5,014 bases of DNA from Lachnospiraceae bacterium (GTDB lineage: Bacteria; Bacillota; Clostridia; Lachnospirales; Lachnospiraceae). The notes beneath the pieces were generated by a model, which was given only the letters and a program-made list of their open reading frames with translations, ran no database searches and was not told the DNA's origin. Of this stretch, positions 4,797 to 5,014 are shown one piece after another; position 1 is the stretch's first letter; each line of letters starts with the position of its first letter. A program made the translations under genes and the position numbers. The stretch is from the NCBI GenBank assembly GCA_017477005.1, contig JAFUXY010000068.1, forward strand, positions 1 through 5,014, in the 5' to 3' direction.

Positions 4797-5014
4797 ATGG
4801 GTTTTCAAGTAGGAGTGGGAGAGTCAGATTTTGAGGCTCTACGCAAAGAAAACGAATATTATGTGGACAAGACGGAGATCATTTACGAGATTGTCCAAAA
4901 TACGAGGAATAAGGTCACGCTCTTCACCAGGCCCCGGAGGTTCGGGAAGACGCTCATGATGAGCATGCTGGCGAATTTTTTCAGCGTCCGAAAGGACAGC
5001 AAGGAGCTGTTTGA
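4797..5014 (+). CDS. AAA-ATPase-like protein (PD-(D/E)XK nuclease-associated family), 3' partial
   Basis: The 72 visible codons match the N-terminus of the AAA-ATPase-like family whose members usually end in a PD-(D/E)XK nuclease-like domain (formerly DUF1703). The visible pattern is DFEALRKENEYYVDKT (11-26) followed by VTLFTRPRRFGKTLMMSML (40-58). The P-loop is R-PRRF-GKT, with K51 and T52 as the nucleotide-binding pair; an Arg in place of the first Walker A glycine is normal for this family. The C-terminal nuclease-like domain would lie outside the window. The family is often present in many copies in gut Clostridia and Bacteroidetes. Its function is not established, and mobile or defence roles have only been inferred. 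The start is set by an in-frame TAG at 4767-4769 with ATG 4797 the first start codon after it. Only a G-rich stretch (4785-4791), not a good AGGAGG, precedes it. Context and weak ribosome binding suggest an accessory gene inserted after gerW. Confidence 0.88.
   Translation, partial: MGFQVGVGESDFEALRKENEYYVDKTEIIYEIVQNTRNKVTLFTRPRRFGKTLMMSMLANFFSVRKDSKELF

Noticed and set aside
4784..4834. Small open frame starting at ATG 4784, after the Shine-Dalgarno-like sequence
   Set aside because: It closes at a TGA after 16 codons, lies 27 nt from AAGGAGG, and overlaps the AAA-ATPase gene in another frame.
1..5014. tRNA, rRNA, CRISPR array, insertion sequence or riboswitch
   Set aside because: I looked for repeat-spacer periodicity, tRNA-like cloverleaf ends, terminal inverted repeats and long leader regions and saw none; coding density leaves only gaps of 67, 150 and 49 bp.

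Overview
The window looks like chromosomal DNA from a spore-forming, anaerobic member of the Bacillota, most likely class Clostridia (Lachnospiraceae-like). I base this on the protein families and wording of the motifs: a FtsW/RodA-class B PBP pair of the clostridial type, a DUF2953 protein directly before a GerW/YtfJ sporulation protein (the order of ytfI-ytfJ in Bacillus subtilis), strong AGGAGG ribosome binding sites, moderate GC, and a marked preference for G at third codon positions. No database search was possible, so the taxon is an inference. All seven genes lie on the + strand.

Region 1 (1-2347) is a peptidoglycan synthesis pair. The C-terminal part of a SEDS glycosyltransferase (FtsW/RodA/SpoVE family) is followed almost without a gap by a monofunctional class B penicillin-binding protein. 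The SEDS protein polymerises lipid II into glycan strands and the PBP crosslinks them.

Region 2 (2348-4162) begins with a 67-bp gap holding a perfect TATAAT box and a strong ribosome binding site. Three genes with overlapping ends follow: a Nudix hydrolase resembling dinucleoside/diphosphoinositol polyphosphate hydrolases, an unrecognised 119-residue protein, and a membrane-anchored DUF2953 protein. The long charged linker of the DUF2953 protein shows a reading-frame anomaly: the neighbouring frame carries the codon bias of the gene, as if two compensating frameshifts had occurred.

Region 3 (4163-4747) is a 150-bp intergenic stretch with a sizeable imperfect hairpin and an adjacent palindrome, followed by gerW, a spore/germination gene. 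Region 4 (4748-5014) contains a Shine-Dalgarno-like sequence that serves no visible start codon, a T7 run, and the first 72 codons of an AAA-ATPase-like protein of the family that usually carries a C-terminal PD-(D/E)XK nuclease-like domain. This last gene runs off the window and looks like accessory material next to a conserved block.

Most of the window is ordinary core genome. The best leads are the frame anomaly in the DUF2953 linker, the structured gerW leader, and the gerW/AAA-ATPase junction.
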